A DNA stretch of 64,000 bases. Source: Pseudanabaena sp. PCC 7367. Its GTDB lineage: Bacteria > Cyanobacteriota > Cyanobacteriia > Pseudanabaenales > Pseudanabaenaceae. Below are positions 45,782 through 55,646 of this stretch, piece by piece. The translations under genes and the position numbers were made by a program. The notes under the pieces were generated by a model. That model was not told where the DNA came from, ran no database searches, and worked only from the letters and a program-made list of their open reading frames with translations. Location of the stretch: NCBI RefSeq assembly GCF_000317065.1, contig NC_019701.1, positions 1,240,001 to 1,304,000 of the forward strand. The letters are read 5' to 3'. Within the stretch, counting starts at the first letter, position 1, and the number at the start of each line of letters is the position of its first letter.

Positions 45782-48700
45782 TTAGGTATTGAAATATTTA
45801 GCAGTCGGATGATAAGTAATAATCGCCGTGGTCGATTGCTCTGGATCGAGCTGTTCACTCTCATCCATCGTCAAGCCAATTCGATCGGTGCCTAGCAGTT
45901 CAATCTGCTTGTATTGATCGGCAATCTTTGGGCAAGCCGGATAACCAAAACTATACCGAGAGCCACGATAGCGCTGCTGCAACATATCCCGGATGTTATT
46001 GGGATCTTCGTCACCAAAGCCCAACTCCCGCCGCACCCTGGCATGGGTCCATTCCGCCAATGCTTCCGCCATCTGCACTGCGATGCCGTGGAAATAGAGA
46101 TAGTCAGTATAGCGATCGCCCTGGAAAAGCTCCTGCGCGTAGTCGGTGGCAATCTGCCCCATCGTGACTGCCTGCATCGGGAACACATCCACAACGCCGG
46201 AATCCTTAGGCGCAAAAAAGTCAGCAATACAAAGGCGGCGCTTGGTTTTCTGGCGCGGGAAATTAAACTGGTTGATTACTTCGGTTACTTTGCCTTCGGC
46301 AGCGGGATCATAGACATAAACATCATTGCCCTCTGCCTGCACCGGGAAATAACCATAGACTACCTGGGGATGGAGTAGCTTCTCGGCCTTAATCTTGGCT
46401 TTCCACTCCTCCAGGATCGGATAGACTTTTTCCGCCAAAAAGGCATCATATTCCTCGCGGGTTTGCTCCCTGGGCTTGCGGAACTGCCATTGGCCAGCGA
46501 TCAGCGCTTGCAAGTCCAAATACCAGAACACCTCATCAAAGGGAATATCATCCCCAGTTAATATTTGAGTACCCCAGAATGGCGGTTGGGGGCGGGGAAT
46601 ATCGATCGCCACGATCTCCGATCGGCGGGTATCAATTTCGATCGGTTCTGCTTCTTTTGGTGCTGCTGCCGCATTAGAATCAGGCGCTTGGCCATTTTCG
46701 CTCTGGGCTGGCTCGGTTAAGGTGGGATCGCTGCCATTACTACCATGTCCATTCAAGAAGCCCTTGAGGTTATCCCACTCGCCCGATTGCTTGGCTGGCA
46801 TATAGGCATCCATAAAATTCAGGTCAGAGAAGGCATCCTTGCCATAGACCACCCGCCCCTGGTAGGCATTCTGGCAATCTTGTTCTACAAACTTTTTGGT
46901 CAAGGCAGCGCCACCAAGAATCACGGGCACATCAATGCCGCGTCGATTGAATTCTTCCAGATTGTCTTTCATGAAGGCAGTGGATTTGACCAGCAAGCCA
47001 CTCATGGCAATACAATCGGCCTTGTGTTCTTCGTAGGCGGCAATAATATTATCAACTGGCTGCTTGATCCCCAGGTTGACTACCTTGTAACCATTATTAG
47101 ACAGGATAATATCGACCAGGTTTTTACCAATGTCATGGACATCGCCCTTGACCGTGGCGATCACAAAGACACCCTTATTGCTACCTTCAATTTTCTCCAT
47201 GTGCGGCTCCAGGTAAGCCACTGCTGATTTCATCGTTTCTGCCGATTGCAACACAAAAGGCAATTGCATCTGACCAGAGCCAAACAACTCACCCACCACC
47301 TTCATGCCATCGAGCAGGAAATTATTAATAATATCCAGGGGCGGATATTTTTCCATGGCCTTAGCCAGGACTTCATCAAAGCCAACCCGATCGCCATCGA
47401 TCACCCTTTGCTTAAGTTGTTCTTCGATCGGTAAGTTCTTGGTGTCACTCTTGAGCCGTTTGGTGGTTGCGCCGGCAAACATTTCCGTAAATGTGGTAAG
47501 CGGATCATAGACACAAATATCATTTTCAAATTTACGCTCGTCAAAGATAATCTGCCGTGCCACTTTCTGTTCTTCTGCTTTAATCCGATTGAGGGGCAGA
47601 ATTTTGCTGGCATGGACGATCGCCGAATCCAGACCCACCTTACGGGCTAGATCGAGAAACACCGAATTAAGCACAATCCGCGAGGCTGAATTGAGGCCAA
47701 ATGACACATTAGAAACCCCCAGCACAATATGACAGCCGGGTAGCTCATTGGTGATCCGTTCGATCGCTTCGAGGGTGGCAGCACCATTGCGGCGATCTTC
47801 TTCGATCCCAGTCGAAACAGGCAGCGCCAGGGGATCGAAAAATAATTCATAGGGCGGCAGACCAAATTCTTTGGTGCATTGATCGTAGGCACGCTTGGCA
47901 ATTTCAAATTTTTTCTCGGCCGTCCGTGCCATCCCATCTTCATCGATCGTGCCAATTACCACCCCAGCGCCATAGGCTTTGGCCAATTCGATCACCTGAG
48001 CAAATCTTGGCTCGCCGTCTTCATAGTTGGTGGAATTAAGGATGCACTTACCCCCGGCCACCTTCAGCCCCGCCTCCATCTTGGATGCCTCAGTCGAGTC
48101 GAGCATCAGCGGCAGCGTCACATTGGTCACCAACCGCGACACCAGTTCATGCATATCCCGATCGCCATCTCTACCCACATAATCAACGTTGACATCTAGG
48201 ATATGGGCACCTTCTTTGACCTGCGATCGCGCCAGTGCCACCAATCCATCCCATTCTTCAGCGTTAAGCATTTCGCGGCATTTTTTCGAGCCACTGGCAT
48301 TGAGCCGTTCACCCACAATCAAGAACGAATTATCTTGGTCATAGGGTTGAGAGCCATAGATCGAGGCGGCGGCTGGCACTGGTTGGGGCGCACTGCCATT
48401 TTCACCTCGGCTAGCGGGATGTAATTCCTGAGCGATCGCTGCTAATTGGGCAATGTGTTCGGGGCGAGTGCCACAACAACCGCCGATCACCTGGACACCT
48501 AAATCCTTCACAAAGATACTGAGATGCTCTTTTAATTCCGGCGGCGTGAGTTTGTAGAATGCCTGTCCACCCACATTTTCCGGCAAGCCCGCATTGGGAA
48601 TACAGGAAATTACGAAGGGTGAATTTTCTGATAAATAGCGAATATGTTCGACCATTTTGTCAGGGCCGGTGGCGCAGTTGAGCCCCAACACGTCAATTTT

Positions 48701-49357
48701 GTAGGGGGCCAGGATCGTAACCACCGCCGAAATATCTGTGCCCACCAGCATCGTGCCAGTGGTTTCCATTGTCACCGACACAATCACGGGCAGCCGATTG
48801 CCCTTACGCTGAAACGCCTCTTCGATCGCATTGAGAGCTACCTTGATCTGCAAGACATCCTGGCAGGTCTCAACGATCAGCAAATCTACACCACCATCAT
48901 ATAGACCTTCTACCTGCTCGATGTAGGACTGCTTCATCGCATCAAAGTCAATGTGCAGCAGGGTGGGCAGTTTGGTGGTTGGCCCCAATGATCCGGCCAC
49001 AAACCTTGGTTTTTCAGGGGTAGAGAATTCTGCGGCTACGGATTTGGCCAACTCCGCTGCCTTTTTATTCAACTCATAGGCCATTTCGGCAATGTCGTAT
49101 TCAGCCAGCACCAGTGCATTTGCCCCAAATGTATCGGTTTCGATTACATCCGCACCCGCCGCCAGAAAATCCCGATGTACCTTGGCCACCGCTTCCGGCT
49201 TAGAAATCAATAAATACTCATTACAACCTTCATATTCGGCACCGCCAAAATCAGCCGCAGTCAGGTTTTGGACTTGCAAATTGGTTCCCATTGCCCCATC
49301 AAAAACAATCACGGGGCGATCGCTACTGTGCAGACGTTCCAGGAAGAGACTTGCCAT
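45782..49357 (-). CDS. metH: Cobalamin-dependent methionine synthase
   Basis: A 1191-residue four-module enzyme that moves a methyl group from methyltetrahydrofolate to homocysteine. The homocysteine-binding module (about 1-310) holds the zinc ligands, including [11 protein letters not shown]. The pterin-binding module follows (about 345-620, [17 protein letters not shown]). The B12 module has the [11 protein letters not shown] motif around residue 740, whose His ligates cobalt. The AdoMet-dependent reactivation domain is about 960-1190 and contains [11 protein letters not shown] Ser/Pro/Glu-rich linker precedes that last domain. Because a B12 riboswitch controls the CobW gene about 9 kb away, both genes point to use of cobalamin in this organism. 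Confidence 0.97.
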   Translation of the reverse strand: MASLFLERLHSSDRPVIVFDGAMGTNLQVQNLTAADFGGAEYEGCNEYLLISKPEAVAKVHRDFLAAGADVIETDTFGANALVLAEYDIAEMAYELNKKAAELAKSVAAEFSTPEKPRFVAGSLGPTTKLPTLLHIDFDAMKQSYIEQVEGLYDGGVDLLIVETCQDVLQIKVALNAIEEAFQRKGNRLPVIVSVTMETTGTMLVGTDISAVVTILAPYKIDVLGLNCATGPDKMVEHIRYLSENSPFVISCIPNAGLPENVGGQAFYKLTPPELKEHLSIFVKDLGVQVIGGCCGTRPEHIAQLAAIAQELHPASRGENGSAPQPVPAAASIYGSQPYDQDNSFLIVGERLNASGSKKCREMLNAEEWDGLVALARSQVKEGAHILDVNVDYVGRDGDRDMHELVSRLVTNVTLPLMLDSTEASKMEAGLKVAGGKCILNSTNYEDGEPRFAQVIELAKAYGAGVVIGTIDEDGMARTAEKKFEIAKRAYDQCTKEFGLPPYELFFDPLALPVSTGIEEDRRNGAATLEAIERITNELPGCHIVLGVSNVSFGLNSASRIVLNSVFLDLARKVGLDSAIVHASKILPLNRIKAEEQKVARQIIFDERKFENDICVYDPLTTFTEMFAGATTKRLKSDTKNLPIEEQLKQRVIDGDRVGFDEVLAKAMEKYPPLDIINNFLLDGMKVVGELFGSGQMQLPFVLQSAETMKSAVAYLEPHMEKIEGSNKGVFVIATVKGDVHDIGKNLVDIILSNNGYKVVNLGIKQPVDNIIAAYEEHKADCIAMSGLLVKSTAFMKDNLEEFNRRGIDVPVILGGAALTKKFVEQDCQNAYQGRVVYGKDAFSDLNFMDAYMPAKQSGEWDNLKGFLNGHGSNGSDPTLTEPAQSENGQAPDSNAAAAPKEAEPIEIDTRRSEIVAIDIPRPQPPFWGTQILTGDDIPFDEVFWYLDLQALIAGQWQFRKPREQTREEYDAFLAEKVYPILEEWKAKIKAEKLLHPQVVYGYFPVQAEGNDVYVYDPAAEGKVTEVINQFNFPRQKTKRRLCIADFFAPKDSGVVDVFPMQAVTMGQIATDYAQELFQGDRYTDYLYFHGIAVQMAEALAEWTHARVRRELGFGDEDPNNIRDMLQQRYRGSRYSFGYPACPKIADQYKQIELLGTDRIGLTMDESEQLDPEQSTTAIITYHPTAKYFNT

Positions 49358-50204
49358 GGGTTTTACTTACTTATTGATTGATGTTTTGTACGCCTAGTAG
49401 TCAACCACAAAAATTATGATGATTGCTGCTTTGATCGAGTAGTTACTCTGTCTAGATTGCGATCCCTCATATTTAAATTGGTCGGGTACTAGTTAGCTTT
49501 AATCAGCCTTAGGTGCAGATGTTCACTACGGTTGTAAAGTTTAACCTTACGATGCGATGCGATGCGATGCGATTGGAGCCTAGTTAATCGATCGCAATTT
49601 GCTTGAGTTGTAATGCTGAATATTGGTTAATTAATAATCAGCAATTGCCCCCGTAATCCAATTTGCGTGATTAATTATGCATTATGCCAAAGCCAATCGT
49701 TTTATCGATATCGCTTCATTGATTAGGAGCTAATTATTGAAAATTGCTACTATTTGCATCTTAGTCTAATTTTGTCTGATTTTGGCCTAGCTAGAGTAAT
49801 AGAGCAGGGCTGACTTGTAACGTTACAGCAATCGGATTTATCACGTTTAGTACAATAGCCTAAACCCAACCACAATTAGAGTCTAAGCAAGTGTTTCTAG
49901 CTTTAGTTATTAATTAGCATCACGGCAAGTGGTTAATTGAATCGATCCTTAAATACTCATTCAATCCACTCTTAATTCAGCAACCGCTGACATAGGCAGA
50001 GGGACATAGGCAGAGGCAATTAAGCCTTGGTTAAGCATAGGTTAAGATAAAATCAATATTGTTGCCCAATAAATTAGATCAAGCTGCTCTGAGAGTCTGA
50101 TTCGGCTTAATGGGGAGGCAATAAATTGGGCTTGGTAAACAAATAGTTGCCAAAAAATTTGTTCTTAATCTATTGCTTAAATTTAAGGTTTATCAGACTC
50201 CGCC
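49358..50204. other. 847-base spacer with short tandem repeats
   Basis: Divergent spacer between metH and the fasciclin gene. It holds the tandem array GATGC (four copies, 49551-49570), a 12-base palindrome TGTAACGTTACA at 49816-49827 and two copies of GACATAGGCAGAGG at 49989-50002 and 50003-50016. No gene is supported. Confidence 0.7.
49551..49570. repeat. 5-base tandem repeat GATGC, four copies
   Basis: GATGC four times, followed by GAT. It lies about 195 bases upstream of metH. Confidence 0.9.
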
Positions 50205-50867
50205 ATGTTCCTAAGAACTTTTACTAACCTACGACCTACAGGTAGGTTTTCTGTTTCAATCCGCATCGTATCGATCGCCCTGGTGGTGAGCGCACTTGGT
50301 CTCCAGGCCTGTTCTACCAATGGTTCAACCGCTACAACTGAAGCTGCTCCGGATACTGCAACCACGACGGTGGTAGAAACCGCTACTACTACAAATGACC
50401 AGAATAATAATGAACCGGCTGCCCCGATCGCGGCCGAGCCAGAACCACCAAGCCTGACGATCGCGGCGATCGCTAAGAATGAACCAACCTTCAGCATTTT
50501 TAGCGATGCCCTAGCCACCACAGATTTAATGGCCAAGCTGGATCAAGATGGTTCATATACAGTATTTGCACCCGCAGACGAAGCCTTTGCTGATTTGCCA
50601 GCCGGAACCCTTGAGCAACTGCTCAAACCAGAGAACAAAGCACAACTGGAAAAGGTGCTGTCCTATCACATTGTGCCGGAGCAATTGCTAGCAGAAGAGA
50701 TGGAACCAGGGGAATTAAACACCTTAGCCGGAACTGCGTTGACGATCGAGATTGATGCGCAAAGGGATCGGGTGCTAGTTAATCAGGCCAGCGTGATTAT
50801 CCCTGATGTGAAGGCGAGTAATGGCAATATTCAAATTATCGATCGGGTAATTTTGCCACCTAGCTAG
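50205..50867 (+). CDS. Fasciclin-domain lipoprotein
   Basis: A 220-residue exported protein. A hydrophobic signal segment ends with a lipobox LQAC (Cys near residue 36), so it is probably a lipoprotein anchored in a membrane. A Thr/Ala/Pro-rich linker of about 45 residues follows, then one fasciclin (FAS1) domain: FSIFSDALATTDLMAKLDQDGSYTVFAPADEAF, LLKPENKAQLEKVLSYHIVP, and the ending NGNIQIIDRVILPP. FAS1 domains mediate adhesion. The start ATG has a modest upstream site. Confidence 0.9.
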   Translation: MFLRTFTNLRPTGRFSVSIRIVSIALVVSALGLQACSTNGSTATTEAAPDTATTTVVETATTTNDQNNNEPAAPIAAEPEPPSLTIAAIAKNEPTFSIFSDALATTDLMAKLDQDGSYTVFAPADEAFADLPAGTLEQLLKPENKAQLEKVLSYHIVPEQLLAEEMEPGELNTLAGTALTIEIDAQRDRVLVNQASVIIPDVKASNGNIQIIDRVILPPS

Positions 50868-51010
50868 GCTCTAATTGCTAAATTCACTGAATCGCAACAA
50901 GTTTATTATGGCTGTAGTTCTTTGCGCTTTATAACAAAAACAGTCATAAAAAGCCTGGTGGAGCGATTGCATAAGATAATCTAATTGCCATTTTTTGAAG
51001 TTGGGATCTT

Positions 51011-51712
51011 ATGTTTAAAGGTAACTTGATTAAAGAGTTTTGCGAGTTGATCGGCACAGCGGTGCTGGTGTTCATGGCGATCGGCATCAATGCTTTTAGT
51101 GGTGGCGGCGTTGCGCCTGCGGAGGCAAGTGTGGCCACTGGTGCGGTTTTGATGTTGATTATTTATGGTGTGGGGACTATTTCTGGAGCCCATGTCAATC
51201 CGGCAGTGACGCTTGGGTTTTTGACCAGTGGTCGATTTCCCCAGGGACAATTTTTTCGATATGTGGCGGCTCAGGTGCTCGGTGCGATCGTGGCGATGAT
51301 TTTGCTATTCATTACTGTACCTGGATTTGATTGGGTGGCGGCGGCTCCGGTGATGGGTTCCCCGGTTTCATTTGGCCTGGAAGTTTTTACTACCGGTTTT
51401 TTGGTGTTTACTATTTTTAGTGTGGCGACGGGAGATTGTCGGATTTGCCCTGATGCCAGACCGTTGGCAGGTGTAATTATCGGTGCGGCGATCGCCATGT
51501 TGTCATTTTTTGCTGGATCTGCTCAGGCGGGCATTTTGAATCCGGTGGTGCCATTTATTTTTGCGATCGCGGCGGGTACTTGGTTGGAATTGGTTAAGTA
51601 TCTAGCAGCTATGGCGATCGGTGCAGTATTAGCCACGTTTGTCTATCAGTTCACCCGTTATCAACCCAAACTAGAGGTGGAAGTGCCGACCGAGGAGGAA
51701 CAACAGGCTTAA
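51011..51712 (+). CDS. Aquaporin-family (MIP) channel with degenerate second NPA motif
   Basis: A 233-residue six-helix MIP protein. The first NPA motif is intact at residues 63-65 (SGAHVNPAVTLGF). The second half reads ILNPVVPF: the NPA Ala is Val at 179 and the position of the selectivity-filter Arg is Val at 180. The rest of the fold is normal in length and hydrophobicity, and the N-terminal KEFCELIGTAVLVFMAIG is typical. The permeated solute cannot be predicted; a canonical water-only filter is unlikely. No transporter partner is nearby. Confidence 0.85.
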   Translation: MFKGNLIKEFCELIGTAVLVFMAIGINAFSGGGVAPAEASVATGAVLMLIIYGVGTISGAHVNPAVTLGFLTSGRFPQGQFFRYVAAQVLGAIVAMILLFITVPGFDWVAAAPVMGSPVSFGLEVFTTGFLVFTIFSVATGDCRICPDARPLAGVIIGAAIAMLSFFAGSAQAGILNPVVPFIFAIAAGTWLELVKYLAAMAIGAVLATFVYQFTRYQPKLEVEVPTEEEQQA

Positions 51713-51972
51713 TTTACAAGATGACAAGATCTTGGTAACTCCCAATCTTTTATCTGATTATCTGATTATCTGAGGCGATCAACTGAAAAACATAATCCTG
51801 AGCCTGACTTAGCGATTATTTGGGATTGCACTGATTTTAATCAGGTTTGATCTAGTGCTCTGTCAATGTAGTTGGGATGGGTAAATGTATTTTAGAATGC
51901 TTGTGTAGAAAGCGATCTGCTAAATACCTGCTCATCAATCCAAATCTGACAAGGTACTAGTTAACTTAATAA

Positions 51973-52341
51973 TTAGTTAAGTTGATCGATCGGCGTAATT
52001 CTCTCTAACACTTGTTCGGCGGTTAGTAATCTGGTGATCCGGACTTGATGGATTGGGGCAGATAATTGTTGATCAGGGTTGTTGCTAGTGGGATTAGGCT
52101 GATTACTCTGATTACGCTGATTATTGCTCTGGCCAGTTGAATCCTGTGGTGATGGCATTACCTCAATCATGCCCACGGCATCCTCCACCTTGAATAGCAA
52201 CATTTCCTCAGTGCGATCGATCATATATTTACCCATAGCTTCAATGTAGGGTTTACGCCGCCAGGCAATTTCATTCCAAAGTTGGCCTGCCTCCCACACC
52301 CGTTTGATTTGCCAACCCTCAGCTAAGAAAAAATACTTCAT
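51973..52341 (-). CDS. Unknown small soluble protein
   Basis: A 122-residue protein that I do not recognise. The first 70 residues are ordered-looking and aromatic (MKYFFLAEGWQIKRVWEAGQ, YMIDRTEEMLLFKVEDAVGMIEVMPSP). They are followed by a low-complexity Gln/Asn/Ser/Pro linker and a short ending HQVRITRLLTAEQVLERITP. It is isolated on the minus strand, 178 bases from psbM on its divergent side. Confidence 0.7.
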   Translation of the reverse strand: MKYFFLAEGWQIKRVWEAGQLWNEIAWRRKPYIEAMGKYMIDRTEEMLLFKVEDAVGMIEVMPSPQDSTGQSNNQRNQSNQPNPTSNNPDQQLSAPIHQVRITRLLTAEQVLERITPIDQLN

Positions 52342-52520
52342 TGGCGATCGCCCTCCCGAATTAGACCAAAAACTAGACCGAAAATCTAATCATCCTCACC
52401 AAGCCTAACCAAACGTTTAGCAATCATTTACCAATCCGAGTTAGATTTATAATTAAATATGTCATCAAAAAATAGTTCATTAATTAATTACAACGATTAG
52501 ATTAGGAGATAAGAAAATCA

Positions 52521-52643
52521 ATGGAATCGATGGAAATTAGCCTGATTGGCTTAATCGGTACTGCTTTAGTGGTAATTATTCCTACCGCTTTTTTGCTCAT
52601 TCTCTATATCCAAACCGCTAGCCGCCAGGAAGCAGAAGAATAA
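52521..52643 (+). CDS. psbM: Photosystem II protein M
   Basis: A 40-residue single-pass subunit at the dimer interface of photosystem II. The hydrophobic helix [27 protein letters not shown] matches the PsbM consensus (the Q-T-A-S-R end is diagnostic), and a short acidic tail QEAEE follows. AGGAG at 52504-52508 precedes the first ATG at 52521; a second ATG three codons later is less well placed. It is alone on the plus strand. This gene is direct evidence for an oxygenic phototroph. Confidence 0.93.
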   Translation: MESMEISLIGLIGTALVVIIPTAFLLILYIQTASRQEAEE

Positions 52644-53011
52644 ATTAAGTTAGCCCAGCTACCATAACTACCATGGGCGAGTCTGAGCATAAAGCGATCG
52701 ACCTAGCCCCGATCTAGACTGGCTAGATTTGTTTGACGCAGATTTATTTAGATTTATTTAGATTTACTTAGATTTACACAGAATTAAACTTCTGCATCCT
52801 TCTGCATCAATGTTGATATCGCAACCGAGATCACGATTCTCCCGTTGCTATGCTTGATCATTGTAAAGGCTCTATGATCTGGGCTGAGCTAATATTATTT
52901 AGCTAATATTATTTATAGATCACTAATTGGGCGTATCCCTTGGCTCTATGTATATGGGCTATATGGGTGCGTCTTGTTTTTTGCTGAAAGTTCGATCATC
53001 CCCCGTGTATT
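52644..53011. other. Spacer after psbM with a short periodic repeat
   Basis: 368 bases. It holds the tandem GATTTATTTA array at 52741-52780 (four copies, the last two diverged). No supported gene. Confidence 0.6.
52741..52780. repeat. 10-base tandem repeat, four copies
   Basis: GATTTATTTA twice exactly, then GATTTACTTA and GATTTACACA. Probably slippage-derived. Confidence 0.85.
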
Positions 53012-53176
53012 TTGTTTCTCTATGGCTCCTTGCGCGATCGGGTCATTGATGTGATCGAGGAGCTATATAAATTCACGCTATTATTGCGCGACAAGGTTGA
53101 TTACCTCACCGATCGCCACAGTGAGCGTAAAGCGGCTGCCGCCAAGCAAGCTCAAGCAGTTACATCCAGGGACTAA
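53012..53176 (+). CDS. Possible 54-residue helical small protein
   Basis: A short ORF in frame from a TTG at 53012; a GTG at 53051 is an alternative. The peptide reads [17 protein letters not shown], then [21 protein letters not shown] and an Ala/Gln-rich end. Its heptad-like spacing and balanced charge look like a real amphipathic helical protein. There is no ATG and no clear ribosome binding site, so I give it low weight. I do not recognise a family. Confidence 0.3.
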   Translation: MFLYGSLRDRVIDVIEELYKFTLLLRDKVDYLTDRHSERKAAAAKQAQAVTSRD

Positions 53177-53253
53177 AACTACGAGTAATGCCTGATCATA
53201 ATTAGATTCAGATTGATATATGATTGGCGTAGCAACACGGGAACGGCAAGCCA

Positions 53254-54051
53254 ATGGCGAGATTTTTAACCCTCTTGAGTGATTTTGGCTCAAAGGATGC
53301 ATATGTGGGGGCAATGAAGGGGGCGATCGCCATGATTAGCCCTGATTTAAACGTAATTGATCTGACCCATGACATTCTGCCCCAGAATATTGCCGCCGCC
53401 AGTTATAACTTGCGATCCACCTATGCCTATTTCCCCTCTGGCACTGTGCATGTGGCGGTGGTTGATCCCGGCGTGGGTAGCGATCGACGGGGCGTAGCGA
53501 TCGCCTTTCATAACCACGCGATCGAGGGCTTTCTGGTCGGGCCAGACAATGGCATCTTTACGGGCATCCTGGCGGAAACGGAAATCATTGTAGCGATGGA
53601 ACTAACCAATCAAGATTACTGGCGATCGCCCCAGGCCAGCAATACCTTTCATGGCCGCGATATTTTTGCTCCAGTTGGCGCGCATTTGGCCAGTGGCCTA
53701 TCGATCGGATCATTGGGCAAAGAGGTTAACCCCGCCAGTTTGGTCAAGCTGAAGCTGCCGGATCTGTGGCAAGAGGATGGCAAGATCACCGGATGTATTC
53801 AATATATCGACGGGTTTGGCAATCTAATTACTAATATTCCCGCGAAATTGATCGATGGCCAGGATTGGGCAGTTATTTTAGGTGGCCAGGAAATTAAAGG
53901 TGGACACACCTATGCCAGTGCCAAAATGGGCGAGTTGGTGGCGCTGGTGGGTAGTAATGGTTGGGTGGAGCTGGCGGTGAATTGTGGTAGTGCCAGATCC
54001 CGATTGCGGCTAGATTATGGCGATCCAATCCAGTTGGTCATCGATCCCTAG
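53254..54051 (+). CDS. SAM hydroxide adenosyltransferase
   Basis: A 265-residue protein of the DUF62/SAM hydroxide adenosyltransferase family, which splits S-adenosylmethionine with hydroxide into adenosine and methionine. Diagnostic stretches are LLSDFGSKDAYVGAMKG, DLTHDILPQNIAAASY, VVDPGVGS and FLVGPDNGIFT, then FHGRDIFAPVGAHLA. Length and fold are normal. The physiological role of these hydrolases is unclear. It is alone on plus. Confidence 0.93.
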   Translation: MARFLTLLSDFGSKDAYVGAMKGAIAMISPDLNVIDLTHDILPQNIAAASYNLRSTYAYFPSGTVHVAVVDPGVGSDRRGVAIAFHNHAIEGFLVGPDNGIFTGILAETEIIVAMELTNQDYWRSPQASNTFHGRDIFAPVGAHLASGLSIGSLGKEVNPASLVKLKLPDLWQEDGKITGCIQYIDGFGNLITNIPAKLIDGQDWAVILGGQEIKGGHTYASAKMGELVALVGSNGWVELAVNCGSARSRLRLDYGDPIQLVIDP

Positions 54052-54346
54052 TGCTTTTTGAAACAGGCATTTTACATTGGCGGGACGATTGAACTATTTA
54101 ACGATCGGCCAAACTACGATCAAGCCTATACTTTGATATTTGGAATACCGATATTTCATCCCTCGCTTAGGCAATAGCTTCAAGCAAATTATGGTGCAAG
54201 ATCGCTATAGCTAGAAGTAATTGCATCCAAAGCGATCGCAATTCTTACTAAACAGGTCTCTAGCAGTTGCACTGGTCTATGATTGATCTTGATACGATTA
54301 AACCCTTGCTCTATTTCACTCATTATTATCCTGGTCGATCGCCATT

Positions 54347-55264
54347 GTGAATATTAACCCTTCTAACCCAGCAGCTAGATTAGATCCTGGCTCAAGTTCT
54401 AATCAGGATTCAGGTTTAAACAGTTTGGATGTTTATACTGATCACGATTCAAACCTAGCCCTAGACAATCATGGCCATCTGCTCAGCCAATCGGCACAGC
54501 GATCGCAGGATTTACTCGCGTTCTATCGCTGGGTCACGCGCCAAACCTTTACGGTGGTTGATGTGGAAACAACCGGCACCACCGCTGGCCGCAATCGCAT
54601 GATCGAGGTATCAATCCTGCAAGCCAGTCTGGCGGATGGGGTGCAAACTCAAAAGACCCACTTGCTCAATCCCGGCGTAGTGGTGCCACCCAGGATCGTT
54701 AATTTCACCGGCATTACTCAGGAAATGGTAGATGGGGCAGAGCCGATCGCAGCAATATTGCCAGATTGCCTGGATTTCCTCAATAGTGGCGTATTCACAG
54801 CCCATAACCTCAAGTTTGACTATGGCTTCTTGCAAGCGGAATTTCGGCGGTTGGGGATTCCCTTCTCGCGGCCACTCAATGCCCAACTCTGTACGGTTAA
54901 GCTGGCTAGATTGTTACTGGCCGATCTTCCCTCGCGCAGTTTGCCCTATCTGGTCAAGCATTATGGATTTGAGGTAGGGCGATCGCATCGTGCCGAGGCA
55001 GATACGCTGGCCTGTTGGTTGTTGGCAGAAAAACTACTGCGCCAAGTTGAACAAGAAGATGATCAAACCCTCCTGGCCAGGTTTAATCAACAATGGATTA
55101 ACCTGGGGCAAGCGGCGCAACTGCTCAATTGCTTACCAATGCAGGCGGAGGCAATTTTGGCAGAATCGACCGTGCGATCGCGTTATTCCAAATCTCGCAA
55201 AATGACGCTTTATCGCTGTGGCGATGTGGAGTTGCTGGCAAAGCAGAATGTTGAGGATAGTTAA
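54347..55264 (+). CDS. DnaQ-like 3'-5' exonuclease
   Basis: A 305-residue protein with an N-terminal Asn/Ser/Asp-rich stretch of about 55 residues, then a DEDD-type exonuclease domain. Exo I is VVDVETTGTT (about 67-72), Exo II lies in FTAHNLKFDYGFLQ, and Exo III is HRAEADTLACW. This matches the proofreading DnaQ or RNase T-like superfamily. A C-terminal segment of about 60 residues is unassigned. The start is GTG at 54347. It resembles a stand-alone epsilon-like nuclease, but its role could be DNA or RNA trimming. Confidence 0.9.
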   Translation: MNINPSNPAARLDPGSSSNQDSGLNSLDVYTDHDSNLALDNHGHLLSQSAQRSQDLLAFYRWVTRQTFTVVDVETTGTTAGRNRMIEVSILQASLADGVQTQKTHLLNPGVVVPPRIVNFTGITQEMVDGAEPIAAILPDCLDFLNSGVFTAHNLKFDYGFLQAEFRRLGIPFSRPLNAQLCTVKLARLLLADLPSRSLPYLVKHYGFEVGRSHRAEADTLACWLLAEKLLRQVEQEDDQTLLARFNQQWINLGQAAQLLNCLPMQAEAILAESTVRSRYSKSRKMTLYRCGDVELLAKQNVEDS

Positions 55265-55646
55265 TTATTTTTTAAACCAAATATTGCGCAAGCTTAATTT
55301 GAACAGTCCCTAGGCGATCGCTGCTTTTGATCACCGGGTTGATGACATCCGCATTAGGAGTCATATCGAGTCCGGTTAGATAATTAGATAATTAGATAAT
55401 TAGATAAACTTAATAAAAACGATTACAATCTTTGTCCCAATTGCATTGTATCTATGGGGAAACAATAGGATTTGATGTCAGGAAAGGGATTGCGTAATTT
55501 GCGTTTGGTTAAGAGTTTGTTAAATTAGTATTTCTGGCACTTGAGATCGCCAGCTACTACAGCCAGATTTAGCCACAGACTACACATCCGCAGCCAGGTT
55601 CAGGCCTAGATACTAGATAATTGATTAACCTACTCAAGCTATAGCC
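55265..55646. other. Spacer before the GH15 gene with 8-base repeats
   Basis: 382 bases. It holds four TTAGATAA units at 55376-55407. No gene. Confidence 0.6.
55376..55407. repeat. 8-base tandem repeat TTAGATAA, four copies
   Basis: Four exact head-to-tail copies of TTAGATAA (55376-55383, 55384-55391, 55392-55399, 55400-55407). Confidence 0.95.

Noticed and set aside
49816-49827. 12-base palindrome TGTAACGTTACA as NtcA-like site
   Set aside because: The NtcA consensus is GTA-N8-TAC; this has only N4, and it lies about 380 bases from the next gene.
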